Positions 1-10,480 of a stretch of DNA of 64,000 nucleotides are shown here, piece after piece (position 1 is the stretch's first letter; each line of letters starts with the position of its first letter). The notes below the pieces were generated by a model. It made no database searches. It saw only the letters and a list, made by a program, of their open reading frames with translations, and had not been told where the DNA came from. The DNA comes from Haliclona indistincta (lineage: Eukaryota; Porifera; Demospongiae; Haplosclerida; Chalinidae). The stretch lies in assembly GCA_964017065.1 (NCBI GenBank), contig OZ024785.1, forward strand, positions 11,735,086-11,799,085, given 5' to 3'. A program made the translations under genes and the position numbers.

Positions 1-388
1 ATTACCTGCTCATAAAATCATGGACCACTTCGTGTAATAAAAATACAATGATTGCTGAAGTAACATTTCTATGTAATTGTCATTCTCTATCACAATAAAC
101 TCATGATTGAATCTGTCATTTCCCAAGTGACACGATTGGCATCAATTTAAGGATGGGCAGACTCTGTGATCGCCCACTCATGAACTTCAAACTCTTGATT
201 GCTAAAATTATTCTGAGAGGAGAGAGAGAAAGGAAGACGAAGAAAGTAAAAATGGGAGGAGAGTGAGAAATGGGAAAGGTAGAGGAGTAGTGATTATGTT
301 CAAATTTAGCAATTGTTTTGTAACATTTTGTATTACATCTAGATAATACATTGTCTATTAATAACAAGATCTAATAGCATACTAGCCA
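1..388. other. AT-rich stretch, no gene seen
   Basis: No convincing coding exon, repeat or structured element is visible. A purine-rich patch (about 215-290) creates a spurious open frame on the minus strand. Confidence 0.5.
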
Positions 389-414
389 TTGACAGAACAG
401 GAAGAAAAGTTGTT

Positions 415-1125
415 GTGGGAAAAAGGAATCTGCTGCTCAATGGAGTATCCACTGCTCACAGGCGCTGCTCAATGGAGTATTTTTCAACAATCGCATCTAA
501 TTTGCATTGCGAAGTGGAAGCGAACACAGACAACTTCGCCACAACAACTGCCAAATCACGGTTGTGGAAAGGTCTGGCGAGTGACCATTTCTCCGATATG
601 TCGAAGAAGTACAACCAGGGAGGATTCAAAGGAAAGAAAATCAGCCCAAAAGCAGTCGTTCAATACACCAACCAAGAAAATCTACAGAGATGCCACTTCT
701 GTTTAAGAACGAGATCTTTGTCCTGGCTAGTGATCTAAACGGAGTCTTTTACTTGCAGTCATTGCTGAAGCCTAACCATCTTGCTGGTTTTCTATCAAGC
801 CACTAGGCTACCTGGTTTTCTACTAGGCTACCACAGTCTCAACAACATGGTTAGAGATATGTGCCAACATGCAGACATTCCAGGATATAAGACAAAACAC
901 TCTCTGTGCGTTACTACAGCCACATATCTTTTTCAACACGGCATAGACGAGGAGCTCATCATGGAGCGCACCGGCCACAGGAGTCAGGATGGGGTACACA
1001 GCTACAAAATAACAAGCACAGAGCAGGAGGAGCCCTTATCAGACATCCTAGCAATGGTGCCAACTGTGAAGAAACACAGCAATTCCGACCCCATTGGTGA
1101 CAAGGCTGAAGAAGCTAGCAGATGA
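415..1125 (+). pseudogene. Decayed Crypton/DUF3504-type tyrosine recombinase
   Basis: Two open segments in the same frame, 415-738 and 781-1125, are separated by a TAA stop and a scrambled stretch. The second resembles the C-terminal catalytic part of DUF3504/Crypton-derived recombinases: GYHSLNNMVRDMCQHA, IPGYKTKHSL, then GIDEELIMERTGHRS and a tyrosine in HSYK. In this family the box after IPGYKT normally reads HSLR. Here it is HSLC, so a catalytic arginine appears lost, while the RTGH histidine and terminal tyrosine remain. The first segment looks like the preceding linker (VVQYTNQENLQRC). The stop and the Arg-to-Cys change make it a dead copy. Family assignment is from motif memory, subfamily uncertain. 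Confidence 0.75.
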
Positions 1126-1129
1126 TCGG

Positions 1130-1490
1130 TGGTGCTGCTCCAGGACTATCAGACAAAAAATTCTCTAACATCACTGTACACATAAACTGTGGACGTATTT
1201 AACTGTGAACCCGTAGTACAGACAGCAGCTAGCTAATAGTTGTAACAGTTGTAACCACAATAGATTTGTATTCTGTATTGTATTGTATTATCTTTAGAAT
1301 ACGATTTCCTGTGGAAAAATACGAGTTTCCGCAGAAGAATACATGATTCGTTTTCCTCCAACTAACGGATCAGATTCTGGAACTACATTAAGCTGTAGTA
1401 TATAAGAAGGGATCATGAACGCAGCAATTTATGATTTCATACTAAACCCAAACCAGGTCCAAACTATGCTTCATTAATATCACTTACTCG
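1130..1490. other. Non-coding stretch after the recombinase relic
   Basis: AT-rich sequence with a short TATTG-rich run near 1270-1290. It may be the 3' part of the decayed element, but no terminal repeat could be recognised. Confidence 0.35.
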
Positions 1491-1499
1491 ATAAATGAA

Positions 1500-2525
1500 C
1501 CACAAACTCTCCAATCTGTTTTCCAATTCCTACAAGCCCATTCACGTATACTACTCACCCACTCGAACACACAGGTACTGATATTGCCCATCTAACTTCA
1601 AAGCACTACACAAAAACTTATTTATTCTTTTCACATGCACATACCATCCTACCCCATTAAATATCAGCTAATATCCTACTGTCTATCAACTTACCCAATC
1701 CCAATTCACATGCCCTTCCATCAACCCACCAATGATACACTAACAAGTCAGCATATCCATTCATTCATCCACTTGCCCATCAATTCACAAACCCATTCTA
1801 ACACTAATCCATTCACTAGCACAATCAACATGCAATCCCTGATTGATCATCCTTTGACCTAGCTCACCTACCGATTGTATATACCCACTACTGCAACTTT
1901 ATTCAACTCCCAATCCTAACTACCCACAACACTGATTCACCCATTCACCACTCTTCACTCACTCACTCACTCACTCACTCACTCACTCTTTATCCACCAG
2001 TACCAATATAATCATCTCCCACACACACTCACTCACTCAATCACTTTCAACTACACACTGACTCACTCACTTCAATCGCTCACCTACTCATGATCACCCA
2101 GCACCCGCCCACTCACCTACCTACTCTAGCTCACTCACACATTAATTCACAAACCCACTTTAACAAAATCCATTCACCTAACTCAATCCACATACAATCC
2201 TTTCCCTCCCTATCTCCCACTAACTCACGATAGCGCACCCACTGATAATTTAACCCACTACTACTCACCTACTCACTCACTCACCCACCCTACTCACCCA
2301 CTCACTTACTCACCAACTCACCCACTCACTCACTCACTCACTCACCCACTCACCCACTCATTCACTCACCCACCCTACTCACCCACACACATACTCACCA
2401 ACTCACCCACTCACTCACTCACTCACCCACTCACTCACTCACCCACTCACTCACTCACTCACTCACTCACTCACTCACTCACTCACTCACTCACCCACCC
2501 ACTCAATCACTCTACTCACTCGCTC
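1500..2525. repeat. (ACTC)n / CACT-rich microsatellite block
   Basis: From about 1500 the plus strand becomes C- and A-rich with scattered CCCATTCAC and ACTCAC words. From 1941 to 2510 it is dominated by uninterrupted runs of the tetranucleotide ACTC, the longest near 2400-2500. Apparent ORFs across it (for example 1635-1862) are low-complexity translations of the repeat. The complementary (TGAG)n motif recurs at 35220-35340. Confidence 0.9.
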
Positions 2526-2810
2526 TACGCTATACATTTCCTTGACCCGAAATTCCGAGGAAGTGGAATAAACTCCAAAGGTTTTCCCCTGTTCGTGATG
2601 CACGAGGCAACCCTTTCCATGCATGCACTCAATGGATGTTTGTGCATGGCATTGTTAGTGAACTTTCAAAAAATAATTGCAAATTCAGTGCACAAATTTA
2701 ATTGTGAATGTTTATGAATCTAATTAATGTTTTTACTGCATGATAATAATTGTAATCATTATACACTTCTGTTATTAATTTTATTCCTGCTGTTTTATTC
2801 TTACATTCAG

Positions 2811-3134
2811 GCTGGAAATGCGTTCTCTGACATTATATCAAAAAAGAGCTTCGCAGAACCAAGAGTTGCTGGTATTAGAGACACCACCACAAGACTACAG
2901 CAGTGCTTTGTGAATTCAGAGAATGCTGTCCTGCTGGAAGTCAAACCTCCAACTGTCTTTGCAGCAATGCAGACAGTATTGGCGGTGTATTACTCACTCC
3001 ACATCTCATATCCGAAGACATCGATACCAGCAAAAAGTGTGCTCCTCTTTCTTCAGGAGAAAATCCTACAGAAGATAGACACAGCCAGTAACAAACCAGT
3101 TCGATACAATAATTTAGTGAACACCCTTGACTAA
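2811..3134 (+). CDS. Exon of unknown protein family, copy 1
   Basis: The frame opens directly after a good acceptor (pyrimidines then TTCAG at 2810) and runs to TAA at 3134, about 107 residues. It contains SFAEPRV, a hydrophobic stretch around TVLAVYYSLHISYP and FLQEKILQKI. The beginning resembles the exon at 7801-7994 (SFxEPR, then an acidic/hydrophobic patch, then xxYY), so the two are probably members of one dispersed family. No function is recognised. The upstream exon and start codon were not identified, and it could be part of a mobile gene. Confidence 0.4.
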   Translation, partial: AGNAFSDIISKKSFAEPRVAGIRDTTTRLQQCFVNSENAVLLEVKPPTVFAAMQTVLAVYYSLHISYPKTSIPAKSVLLFLQEKILQKIDTASNKPVRYNNLVNTLD

Positions 3135-3453
3135 CTACATTTATTGTATACTTCCTGTTGAGATCAAAGACACCGCCCGTGCATTAAATCCGCTAGCGCA
3201 CTCTCATGCAAACCACAGTGCACTGCCATTTCCCATTGAAAAGCAATGGGAAGAGAGTGTCCAGTGCATTATCAGAAATATCTGCACTGGCGGTGGTTTG
3301 TTTGATCAGACCACACTTCCTGTCGACGACTTTATACCATCACATGGTCCCAATACTAGTGGGTACAAATTAATCAAATTCATACTAAATAAACAGCCAT
3401 TTTACTTGGCAAAAAATTCTGCAGTTGTCGAGAGAACAAGTTTGATAGATTAA
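3127..3453 (+). CDS. Hypothetical ORF, possibly an exon
   Basis: A 108-residue open frame overlaps the end of the preceding exon in another frame. It has mixed, protein-like composition (HSHANHSALPFPIEKQWEES, then a glycine-rich turn and VDDFIPSHGPNTSGY) and no low-complexity bias. It does not begin with ATG. It may be the continuation of the preceding gene after a frameshift. No family recognised. Confidence 0.3.
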   Translation: MTNYIYCILPVEIKDTARALNPLAHSHANHSALPFPIEKQWEESVQCIIRNICTGGGLFDQTTLPVDDFIPSHGPNTSGYKLIKFILNKQPFYLAKNSAVVERTSLID

Positions 3454-3906
3454 CAGGAACGCTTGAAGTAGAAGTAGGACTTGACATACGATATAGACCA
3501 CACAAAGGGATTTCGGAGGATAGGGCTTCCCGCTCTCCCGCCTAGTTTCCAAAATAAACTTGCACAACCATTTACTAACTATCACAGGATTACAGTGAAG
3601 TAAGTCTTGTGGCACCGGTTAAGAAGAAGTTGCCATACCGGTTTCTTTCATCCATTTATCAAAATATCTCAACCCCACGCGTTCACTTGTAGACGCGTTG
3701 TCTGGAACAACTCAATCGGCAGCATCTATCACATCTGCGTCAGAAGCGACTACAAATCGAGAACTGGGAGCCAACTCCGTCTTCTTTCGTCGTAATGATA
3801 GAGATAGACGGAGCTTGTAGTATCAGGGCTACCTTCGGCCATCTTGAAACGAACACATGGGATTCGCGCATGCGCATTGATCTCAACAGGAAGCACAATA
3901 AAACAA

Positions 3907-4070
3907 TTAACGTATGGTTCCTTCGTGCATTATCGGATTTATCCGCACTCGCTTCCGGTCTCGTAGCTAAAAATAGCGCACTCGGGCTCCGCCCTCGTGC
4001 GCTATTTTTACCTACTCGACCGGAAGCTCGTGCGGATAAATCCGATAATGCACTCGGAACCATACGTTAA
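3907..4070. mobile_element. Fold-back MITE with TTAA ends
   Basis: Almost the whole 164 bp is one inverted repeat. The left arm starts TTAACGTATGGTTCC and the right arm ends GGAACCATACGTTAA. Inner arms pair around TTATCGGATTTATCCGCAC and TAAAAATAGCGCAC, with a short GC-rich turn near 3985-3995. If TTAA is a target duplication this would be a piggyBac-like cut site, but the terminal CGTATGG does not match the usual piggyBac CCC end, so the superfamily is open. ORFs on both strands here are by-products of the palindrome. Confidence 0.85.
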
Positions 4071-4224
4071 CTATTACGTATCATCACTATCATCTAACTA
4101 TCAACATGCAGTCATGACCCCGATATTATTCACAATTATGTAGTATTAAAGTTATTCTTGAAAACAATTTAAAGTGAGAAAACGAATGTCAGTAAGAAAT
4201 TATGAAACTGTACGAGTTGCTTCG

Positions 4225-4370
4225 ACACACACACACACACAAGTGTGTCGCTCTGACATACCCAAGTGTGTCACTTTGACACACTAGCTGCGTGACACAT
4301 GTGCTGGTGTGCCAACTATTGGGACAAGCATTAGACACATCCAAGTGTGTCAATTTGACACACTTGTTTT
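4225..4370. repeat. CA run and GTGTGTCA palindromic motifs
   Basis: A (CA)n run is followed by at least three AAGTGTGTC words, each paired with a downstream GACACAC. The last pair, GTGTGTCAATTTGACACAC at about 4346-4364, is nearly a perfect inverted repeat. Confidence 0.6.
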
Positions 4371-4453
4371 TACTATGTTCGTATGGTACCAGATGCTGAG
4401 CACACCAAAAACTTCTATTCCAACTTTCGAAGTTGGTTCTCTGACTCGTATAC

Positions 4454-4911
4454 AATGGGGCAGCCGGATGAAGAAGGATACATGGAAGTGCTACAGCGAG
4501 ATGAGGAGCATGATCATGTTCAATATCCTACAACACCGTCTCCAAGCGAGTTAGGTACAGACAGCCTCGAGATATCTACTGTCACGGATGATCTTATTGG
4601 GCAGTTTGAAGACAAGCCCGAGGAAGAGGAGAAGTGATCCCTTATACACCAATTATGACTCCAGTACTGATATTACTGAACTACTACTACTACTGTTACA
4701 AATAATGCTAATAATGCTTTTTGCTAGGATCAAAAGAGAACACGGCAAAAGACAATGAGGAGAAAAGATGAGATTAAAGCAAAAGACGACGAGGAGAAAG
4801 ACGAGAACAAGGAAAGCGAGACAGATACAGAAGATGAGGAAAGTGAGATAGAATCAATTGAAATTGACTCGGAGAGCTCTTTGCATAATCTTAATGATTT
4901 ATATCCTAAAA
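4454..4911 (+). CDS. Hypothetical acidic two-exon fragment
   Basis: An exon-like frame from the ATG at 4454 to 4637 encodes a Glu/Asp-rich peptide (QPDEEGYMEVLQRDEEHDH) and ends EEEEK. A second acidic frame at about 4730-4911 (KAKDDEEKDENKESETDTED) ends at a plausible donor, AAAAAG|GTACCT. The charge and SSxxL-type tail suggest a disordered region. Whether both belong to one gene, and to the transposase downstream, is inference. Confidence 0.35.
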
Positions 4912-4931
4912 AGGTACCTCCCACATTGTGA

Positions 4932-5485
4932 TTGTGTTATGCAATGTGCTTTCCTTTTATAAACAGGCAATTTCAATCAGTGAGGATGAGAGCAAGGGTC
5001 ACGGTGGAGCAAATCGTAAATGCGCTTATTACAAAAGAGGCAATGAGTTTTCAGGATGAGGATGCAGCTGATGTTTCGCAGGTCATGGCTGAGATCGGTC
5101 CGATAGTAGAAGATAAGTATCCGGAAGATAGCCCTCAGCGAATTTTTTTTGGCAACAACAGACGGAATACAACAAGCTGAAAGACAAGCAACAAATGAGG
5201 TGGCATCCTCTGGTGGTAAGATTTGCTCTAAATCTTAAGTATCTGTCTGAAACAGCATACAAAGCTGTGCGTGAGAGTGGAATGATCAACCTTCCCTCTG
5301 AGAGAACACTGTTCGACTATTCCCATTGGGGCAAGGAGTCTAGTGGTGTGTTTAATGACGGCATATCGGTATGCCGACTTGTATCATTCGATACAGATCA
5401 TAAAACGAAACTTCAGAAGAAGATGGAAAGTGGAGAAAGCATCAGTCTGCAGAATTGTTTGGTAAAAAAAGGAAAGGGGTTGTAA
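4932..5485 (+). pseudogene. Decayed P-element-like transposase fragment
   Basis: Frame one (4932-5180) carries a pre-catalytic helical region, EDAADVSQVMAEIGPIVE, ending in EDSPQRIFF. The next frame (5195-5485) has MRWHPLVVRFALNLKYLS and INLPSERTLFDYSHW, a signature I associate with a P-like/THAP9-related transposase family common in cnidarians and sponges. The switch falls at an eight-T run (5143-5150): changing the run by one base links RIFF to a WQQQTEYNKLK linker and the second part, so it is probably a slippage frameshift. The THAP domain and most of the RNase H core are absent. A paralogous fragment lies at 9542-10060. Confidence 0.65.
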
Positions 5486-5498
5486 CAGCTTTGAAGTC

Positions 5499-5935
5499 GT
5501 GATATCAAACAAGTCGTCTGTGGCTGACTCGCCGAAGCGACTTAAGTTGGATGAAGTCGTCATCAAACAGAGTAACCTGGCAAAGTTGGAGGAGGTGGAA
5601 CAGATGGCTGCAAATTCTGGATCGAAAGTAGATATAACGGGCAAAATCGTTTCTTTAAGGGAAGTCAGTGAAGTAAGATCGGTGTCTAAAAACAAAGTAT
5701 TTAGGAAGCAAGAGTGCGTGATTAGTAATAATCCAAAAATTCTTCCTGCTTGGTAATATGGGAAGAAATGGTGGACAAAGTGAAAGCTGGGAATAGGTAC
5801 CAGATTAAAAGCGTATTGGTGAAAGTTTACAATGATGAAAAATATTTTTTAGCACGAATGAATCCGAGGCATTGTTGCTCATTGAAACTGGAGATGAAGT
5901 TTGCAACAAGCTATATCCAGGACAAGAAAAATTGA
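5499..5935 (+). pseudogene. Decayed OB-fold (RPA-like) protein gene
   Basis: Two overlapping frames (5499-5756 and 5750-5935) keep the order seen in the intact OB-fold protein at 52695-53738. A linker SPKRLKLDEVVIKQSNLAKL is followed by a strand pattern KVDITGKIVSLREVSEV, FRKQECVISNN, then VKAGNRYQIKSVLVKVYNDE. In the intact protein the matching segments are KKQDVLVVDNTGTTTVTLWE and SSYCLESFVVREFASKKYI. The middle of the domain is scrambled and frameshifted. It follows the P-like transposase by a few bases, so both may have belonged to one element. Function (single-stranded DNA binding) is inferred from fold resemblance only. Confidence 0.5.
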
Positions 5936-5939
5936 TAGA

Positions 5940-7795
5940 CTCAATAATAGGGGTTGTTTCTTATACGGAATATTTAGTTGCTTTGTTTGTAATAGCAAAG
6001 TGAACAAGGTCAACGATTCACTTTGTTGAAACCTAAACCACTCTTTAATGGTAAATTACCGTTATGAAATCTCACTCATGGAAGCAGCTAGTTACTACAA
6101 ATAACTATAGTAAGTGATTTAGAGTATATGCCCAGGCAGCAGCTATATGTTACGACAAGCGATTTCTTGTGAATGGCTGACTCAGTGTGCTATAATGGGA
6201 ATTAAAGCACATTCAATATGACGCTGATATTGTACGGTGGGTGGGGATCACGAAATACGTGATTTACAGAAAGCGTGGTGCCTTTGATTCCGCCCACGCA
6301 TAATCATAGTTTAAATATAATTATAATACACCTTCAAATTTATTACGTCTGTGATCATTACATTCACACATGTCAAACATTGCAGCTTGTCCAAGTGACC
6401 AATCATTTACACAGTATTAAACTGATTGTAACAAAAATTGAGACTATTTTTATTGTTTATTTCATAGAACTACACAGCAGACCAGGTACAAAGGCTTGTC
6501 CTTACCACCAGGCAGATAAACACACGGCCTCTAGTGCAAGCTTTTAATTGCGGGATTGTGTGCAGCAAGATACAATACCCGTACATATCCGTACATTGTC
6601 TCTATGATTTGATGAACGTCATTGTGAACAGTGGCAACAACTTCAGTCATGAAGTTTGTAAATGTAAGAACTATAATTATGGCGTAGCCGTTATTATTTG
6701 GTTTTATAATATATAAGTGGTATACTTCGAGTCAAGGCGGAGACAAATCAACGATTCTAAACCAGAACGACGCCATGTTGTTGAAGCACAGAAGAAGTCG
6801 TCAAAACAAAGAGTGCTAAAGAAACAGGTATCAACTATAATAAGTAAAGATACTTTGTGCATTTTACAACACCATAATAGCTTTATGAAAGACGAACGAA
6901 GATGGTGAAAGATTCTGAAGTGCAATAATGGGAAGCCATAACTCCAGAGTTCATGTCCGAAGAGAGAAGGAGATGGTGTTATGGTGATGAACAGGCACAC
7001 ACCTGCCTGGCGTTCAGAGAGTATGTTCATATAATTATAGCTGTTTCTTGCGTTCACGCCTTGTACATACCTTTTACTTATACAGATTTGCAGAGACTAT
7101 AACTTGATAAAAGGCTCGCACGTCACAACAGCAAGAAAGGAGCACAGTACCGAGCTTACGACCGAATCGATAAAGAATGCTACCTGACAGAATGCAGATC
7201 CTCTAACAGTATGTTGTGGGCAGGCAGGAGTTCCAAACAAGCACATATATGTAAAAGTACCGAAAGAAGCTGCTCTAGCTGAATTCTAGCTAGTAACAAA
7301 GTCCTCCAAAAGATCCAGCACATTTTCTTCACTCAACAGGTTTTGAGCATTTCAAATTGCACAAAGGCCGAGGGAGACAGATATTAGACCAAAACATCCT
7401 ACTAGGAATGAAATGTATGCATGAGAAAAATTACAGATCAGTCAAAATAATTATGAGAATGGATTTGGTCGCTTGAACAAGTACAAGTCAAGAGGTACAC
7501 AAACACATAGGAACCAACAAAGATGTGTTACAGACATCATCTATGCATGAGATTAAAATAAATAGTTGAAAATGAAGTTATTTTTATAACCTCTCACCTA
7601 GGTGAAACAGTCATCTATCTCGTAGCATTTCAATGAATCTGTAGAACACGTTTTCTCCATTTAGTACAATGCTTATCATTTACGTAGAACATAATATATT
7701 CTCACCCTTTAATACATTATTTTATGTAAAAGAAAGATTTTTCCCTTTAGTACAAATAATGTTCTATGCTTATATCCTTTTTGCATTCAAGTTGC
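5940..7795. other. Mostly non-coding, AT-rich stretch
   Basis: No family recognised. A short basic frame at 6717-6908 (RRRQINDSKPERRHVVEAQK) ends near a GT and could be an exon, but nothing around it supports a gene model. Other open frames are short and compositionally biased. Confidence 0.4.
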
Positions 7796-7800
7796 TACAG

Positions 7801-7994
7801 ACATTGCACAACTTCTTAAGAAACCATCGTTCTCTGAGCCAAGGCTCATGACTTTCAAAGGCGATTCAGTTCAAGGGTTTATTGTGGCTGAAAAGGAGAT
7901 ATTATTTGAAGTGACTGGCTTATCTGTTTGTGATAGTATTGTATGTCTAATAGCTTCATATTATGTATTTATGTTGATCATCCTTAGTCTATAG
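7801..7994 (+). CDS. Exon of unknown protein family, copy 2
   Basis: After an acceptor (GCTACAG at 7800) the frame reads DIAQLLKKPSFSEPRLMTF, FIVAEKEILFEVTG and ends in a hydrophobic run before TAG at 7994. The SFSEPRL box, the acidic/hydrophobic patch and the following SxYYVF match the exon at 2811-3134 in order and spacing. No start exon is identified. The function is unknown. Confidence 0.4.
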
Positions 7995-8342
7995 TAGCTA
8001 ATAACTTTTTGTTTTTTGTACAAGAGTTGCTATTAACCAAGCGTTCAAATACATATGCAGCATTTGTTAACTCATTGTAACACTTACTAACACTCATTCA
8101 ACATGGAACAATACCGGAAGAGTTACTTTTTGTCCTCTCTCGGGATGCAACTCCACCCGTGCCCTCAAAAAGCTCACCAAACTGATACAATGAGTAATCT
8201 GAGCTTGTAGTGTGCGTGTCTGTGTGTGAGTAGAGGGTTTCAGTACCATATAAGCTGGTATAAGGCATATTTCGAGAAATACAAAATCTAATTTTAGTGA
8301 ACAGGTATTGTTAATTTGCTTATCACTTTACTATATCTCATC

Positions 8343-8477
8343 ATGTCAGGTGCTGAAGGCGTAGTTGATGTTGTTCCAATTGATGATGATCCAGCTTACC
8401 AAGCAGTGAAGAGGATCAAGAACACTGCTTATGAGACTGTTGATATAACCATTCGTGATTATGAGACAGTTATTTAG
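8343..8477 (+). CDS. 44-residue ORF or last exon with ITAM-like tyrosines
   Basis: The ATG at 8343 opens a 44-codon frame to TAG. A CATGTCAG just before GGTGCTG could equally be a splice acceptor, making this the last exon of a larger gene. The peptide contains PAYQAVKRIKNTAYETV, that is YxxV-x7-YxxV, close to an ITAM (YxxL/I-x6-12-YxxL/I), then a third tyrosine in RDYETVI at the end. Such tails are typical of membrane receptors, but no transmembrane exon could be recognised upstream. Confidence 0.35.
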   Translation: MSGAEGVVDVVPIDDDPAYQAVKRIKNTAYETVDITIRDYETVI

Positions 8478-8479
8478 TA

Positions 8480-9055
8480 AGATAATTACTACTATTTTTT
8501 CTTTCCTTTCGGTTTCTTTGCTTTGTTGTTTTTTGTATTGCTCTTATCTTCTAATTATTAATCTAGTAGCACTGTAGTAGCAACCTAATAACAGACCTCT
8601 TACATAACCTAATAATAGCCACGGAAGTGTCCTTCTACCTCGCCCACTCATCCAGTACATGACGGCAATGTCTGGAAATGTGCACGTTGTTAACCACTCC
8701 CATTTCCTGTCCCGTATTACCAGTTGAGTATATACAGTAGTCGGTCGGTGCAATCATTTACAGTGCGGCAGTTGTATGAGTAACAGCTACTCCATCCAGT
8801 TCGCAAAGCAAATCCACTAGGCTAGCAAATTGTAGCTTCATGGAATTTAACAATTTGTAAGATAGTTGTAGCGGTGCTGCTGTACTCCAAAATACTGGCT
8901 TCATTGAATGCATTTTTCATTATTGCAGTTGAAAGGCCAGGTGACCAAAGTACTGTCACAATCGGAACATTCCTCAGCGCTACAAAAAGTCAATTAGAGG
9001 TGTTTGAGTGCAAGATTTGCAAATGATTGCCCACTCTGAAACCCTCCATCTGCTC
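8480..9055. other. No gene recognised
   Basis: AT-rich sequence with short open frames only. A frame on the minus strand at 8544-8753 is unsupported. Confidence 0.4.
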
Positions 9056-9060
9056 TGACG

Positions 9061-9180
9061 CTTTTTACAAACAATGAGGAGGTGCCAATTTGTGTTTATT
9101 GTAAGAAAGAACACCGATCTACCAAGTGCACAGTTGTGAAGAGCAATAAAGAAAGGAAGGAGCTGTCAGGAAACTGACTG
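9061..9180 (+). pseudogene. BEL/Pao-type gag zinc-knuckle relic
   Basis: The plus strand encodes EEVPICVYCKKEHRSTKC followed by a basic stretch. The CX2CX3HX4C knuckle flanked this way resembles the Gag of BEL/Pao LTR retrotransposons. It has no open frame beyond about 40 codons. A pol relic of the same superfamily lies at 11275-11538, so the two may be ends of one old insertion now split by other fragments. Confidence 0.45.
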
Positions 9181-9320
9181 GGAGGAAGTTGGAGTCTCTC
9201 TAACTTCTGCGATTTTGTCTCTTGCAACAGTTTCGCTGTTATTTGAACTTCAGCATGCATCTTATTCTTCAACCTACTTACTTTGGGTGCACGAGCTTTT
9301 TTAGCAGGTGGACCGTCCAT
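9096..9320 (-). CDS. Basic hypothetical ORF, minus strand
   Basis: From a minus-strand ATG at 9320 the frame begins MDGPPAKKARAPKVSRLK, an NLS-like lysine-rich start, followed by a helical stretch. It overlaps the gag relic on the other strand. It could be a first exon, but nothing downstream was found. Weakly supported. Confidence 0.2.
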   Translation of the reverse strand: MDGPPAKKARAPKVSRLKNKMHAEVQITAKLLQETKSQKLERLQLPPSQFPDSSFLSLLLFTTVHLVDRCSFLQ

Positions 9321-9541
9321 TGCTGAAAAAAAACTTAAAAAGAGCTGATATTAGTATAGAGCTACCTAAGGTAGTCCAGTGAATCAATAGACCGAAACTA
9401 TTGCCAATCCCTACACAAGAATCCATTTAAGTTGCTAGTACTTTTTATCATAATTATGGTTCAGAACCAAAACACTTCAGAAAAACTTTTAATAGCCATC
9501 TGCTTGTCAAGTTTACACTTTTAATACCCATCTATGGAGTT

Positions 9542-10060
9542 GTGAGGGGAGACAAAGGAAAAGGAGAAATTGATGCTGACGTTGATGGTGAGCCTGTAGT
9601 CGATGGGAAAGGGAATAATTTGAATTGCACTGTTAGAAGAAGAGATTGTAGTATTCTCTGTGTCCAAACTGCTCAAAGCCATCGCTGTAAATCGTGCCAG
9701 GCTTTTCGACCCACACTCAAATCAATGGTATGCCACCGAGCCAACAGGAGTGAAAACTGTACTTCAGCCAGCAGTCACACACGATACTGTGACTTGACGT
9801 CGAGCGAAAAGAGTATTCGGTTGAACAGACTTCATACTGCTCTGAGATCGTCCACGAAGAGAGTAAATTGTTTGCAGGCAAAGGTAAAAAAGTTGATTGA
9901 AAAAAATGCTATTCAGCTAGAATCTGAGGATGCTGACGATACCTCACATATTATGGCAGAAGTAGACCCTATTGTAAGATCTACCTTTTCTGAAGACTCG
10001 CCGAGCAGGAGCAAGAGCAAGCTTTGTTTGTGGCCCTATACCTTGATTAGACATCACTAG
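9542..10060 (+). pseudogene. Second P-like transposase fragment
   Basis: The frame has a cysteine motif (HRCKSCQAFRPTLKSMVCH), then SSHTRYCDLTSSEKSIRLNR, a coiled stretch and EDADDTSHIMAEVDPIV with SEDSP. This last block aligns with EDAADVSQVMAEIGPIV and PEDSP in the copy at 4932-5180, so the two are paralogous. The WHPL catalytic-side block is missing because homology ends at SEDSPSR. The 172-residue ORF does not start at ATG. It is a 3'-truncated relic, or an exon before an intron that has been lost. Confidence 0.6.
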
Positions 10061-10480
10061 ACTCCTATAAATCAGGATGGAAGAGATACAGTGGTAAACT
10101 CAAAGCTAGCCATTGTTTGGTGGGTGTGGTCAACATTGAATTCTAATTTACATAATCAGATTATTGAGCGTTACATCTTAGTGATGGAATGCGTGATCAA
10201 GAATTGCTGTACTCACCATAGCTACAGCCTTTTCAGGTCGCTTGTCGCGCACTGTGTTACAATGTGTAATAATCACGTGAGTCAACGTGACGCCCATGCA
10301 TGTGCATGCCATGCCAATGCCCTCAAACGTCAACACTACGCCACGTGGGCCATGGAACAGAGCTCAACTAGTATGCCTGCTGAAGGCAGTATGGCAACGC
10401 CACTGTTCAGTACACCCTGTAGTGTTTTCTATTCCGCTCGAAAGTCTGACATGAAAATTTTCTCATTCAGAACATGGAAG

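Noticed and set aside
1635..2520. Open frames and a possible repetitive gene or telomere in the ACTC block
   Set aside because: The translation is low-complexity and the motif is a simple tetranucleotide; it is not a TTAGGG-type telomere.
3740..4070. ORFs on both strands over the fold-back element
   Set aside because: Both arise from the palindrome and have no family similarity.
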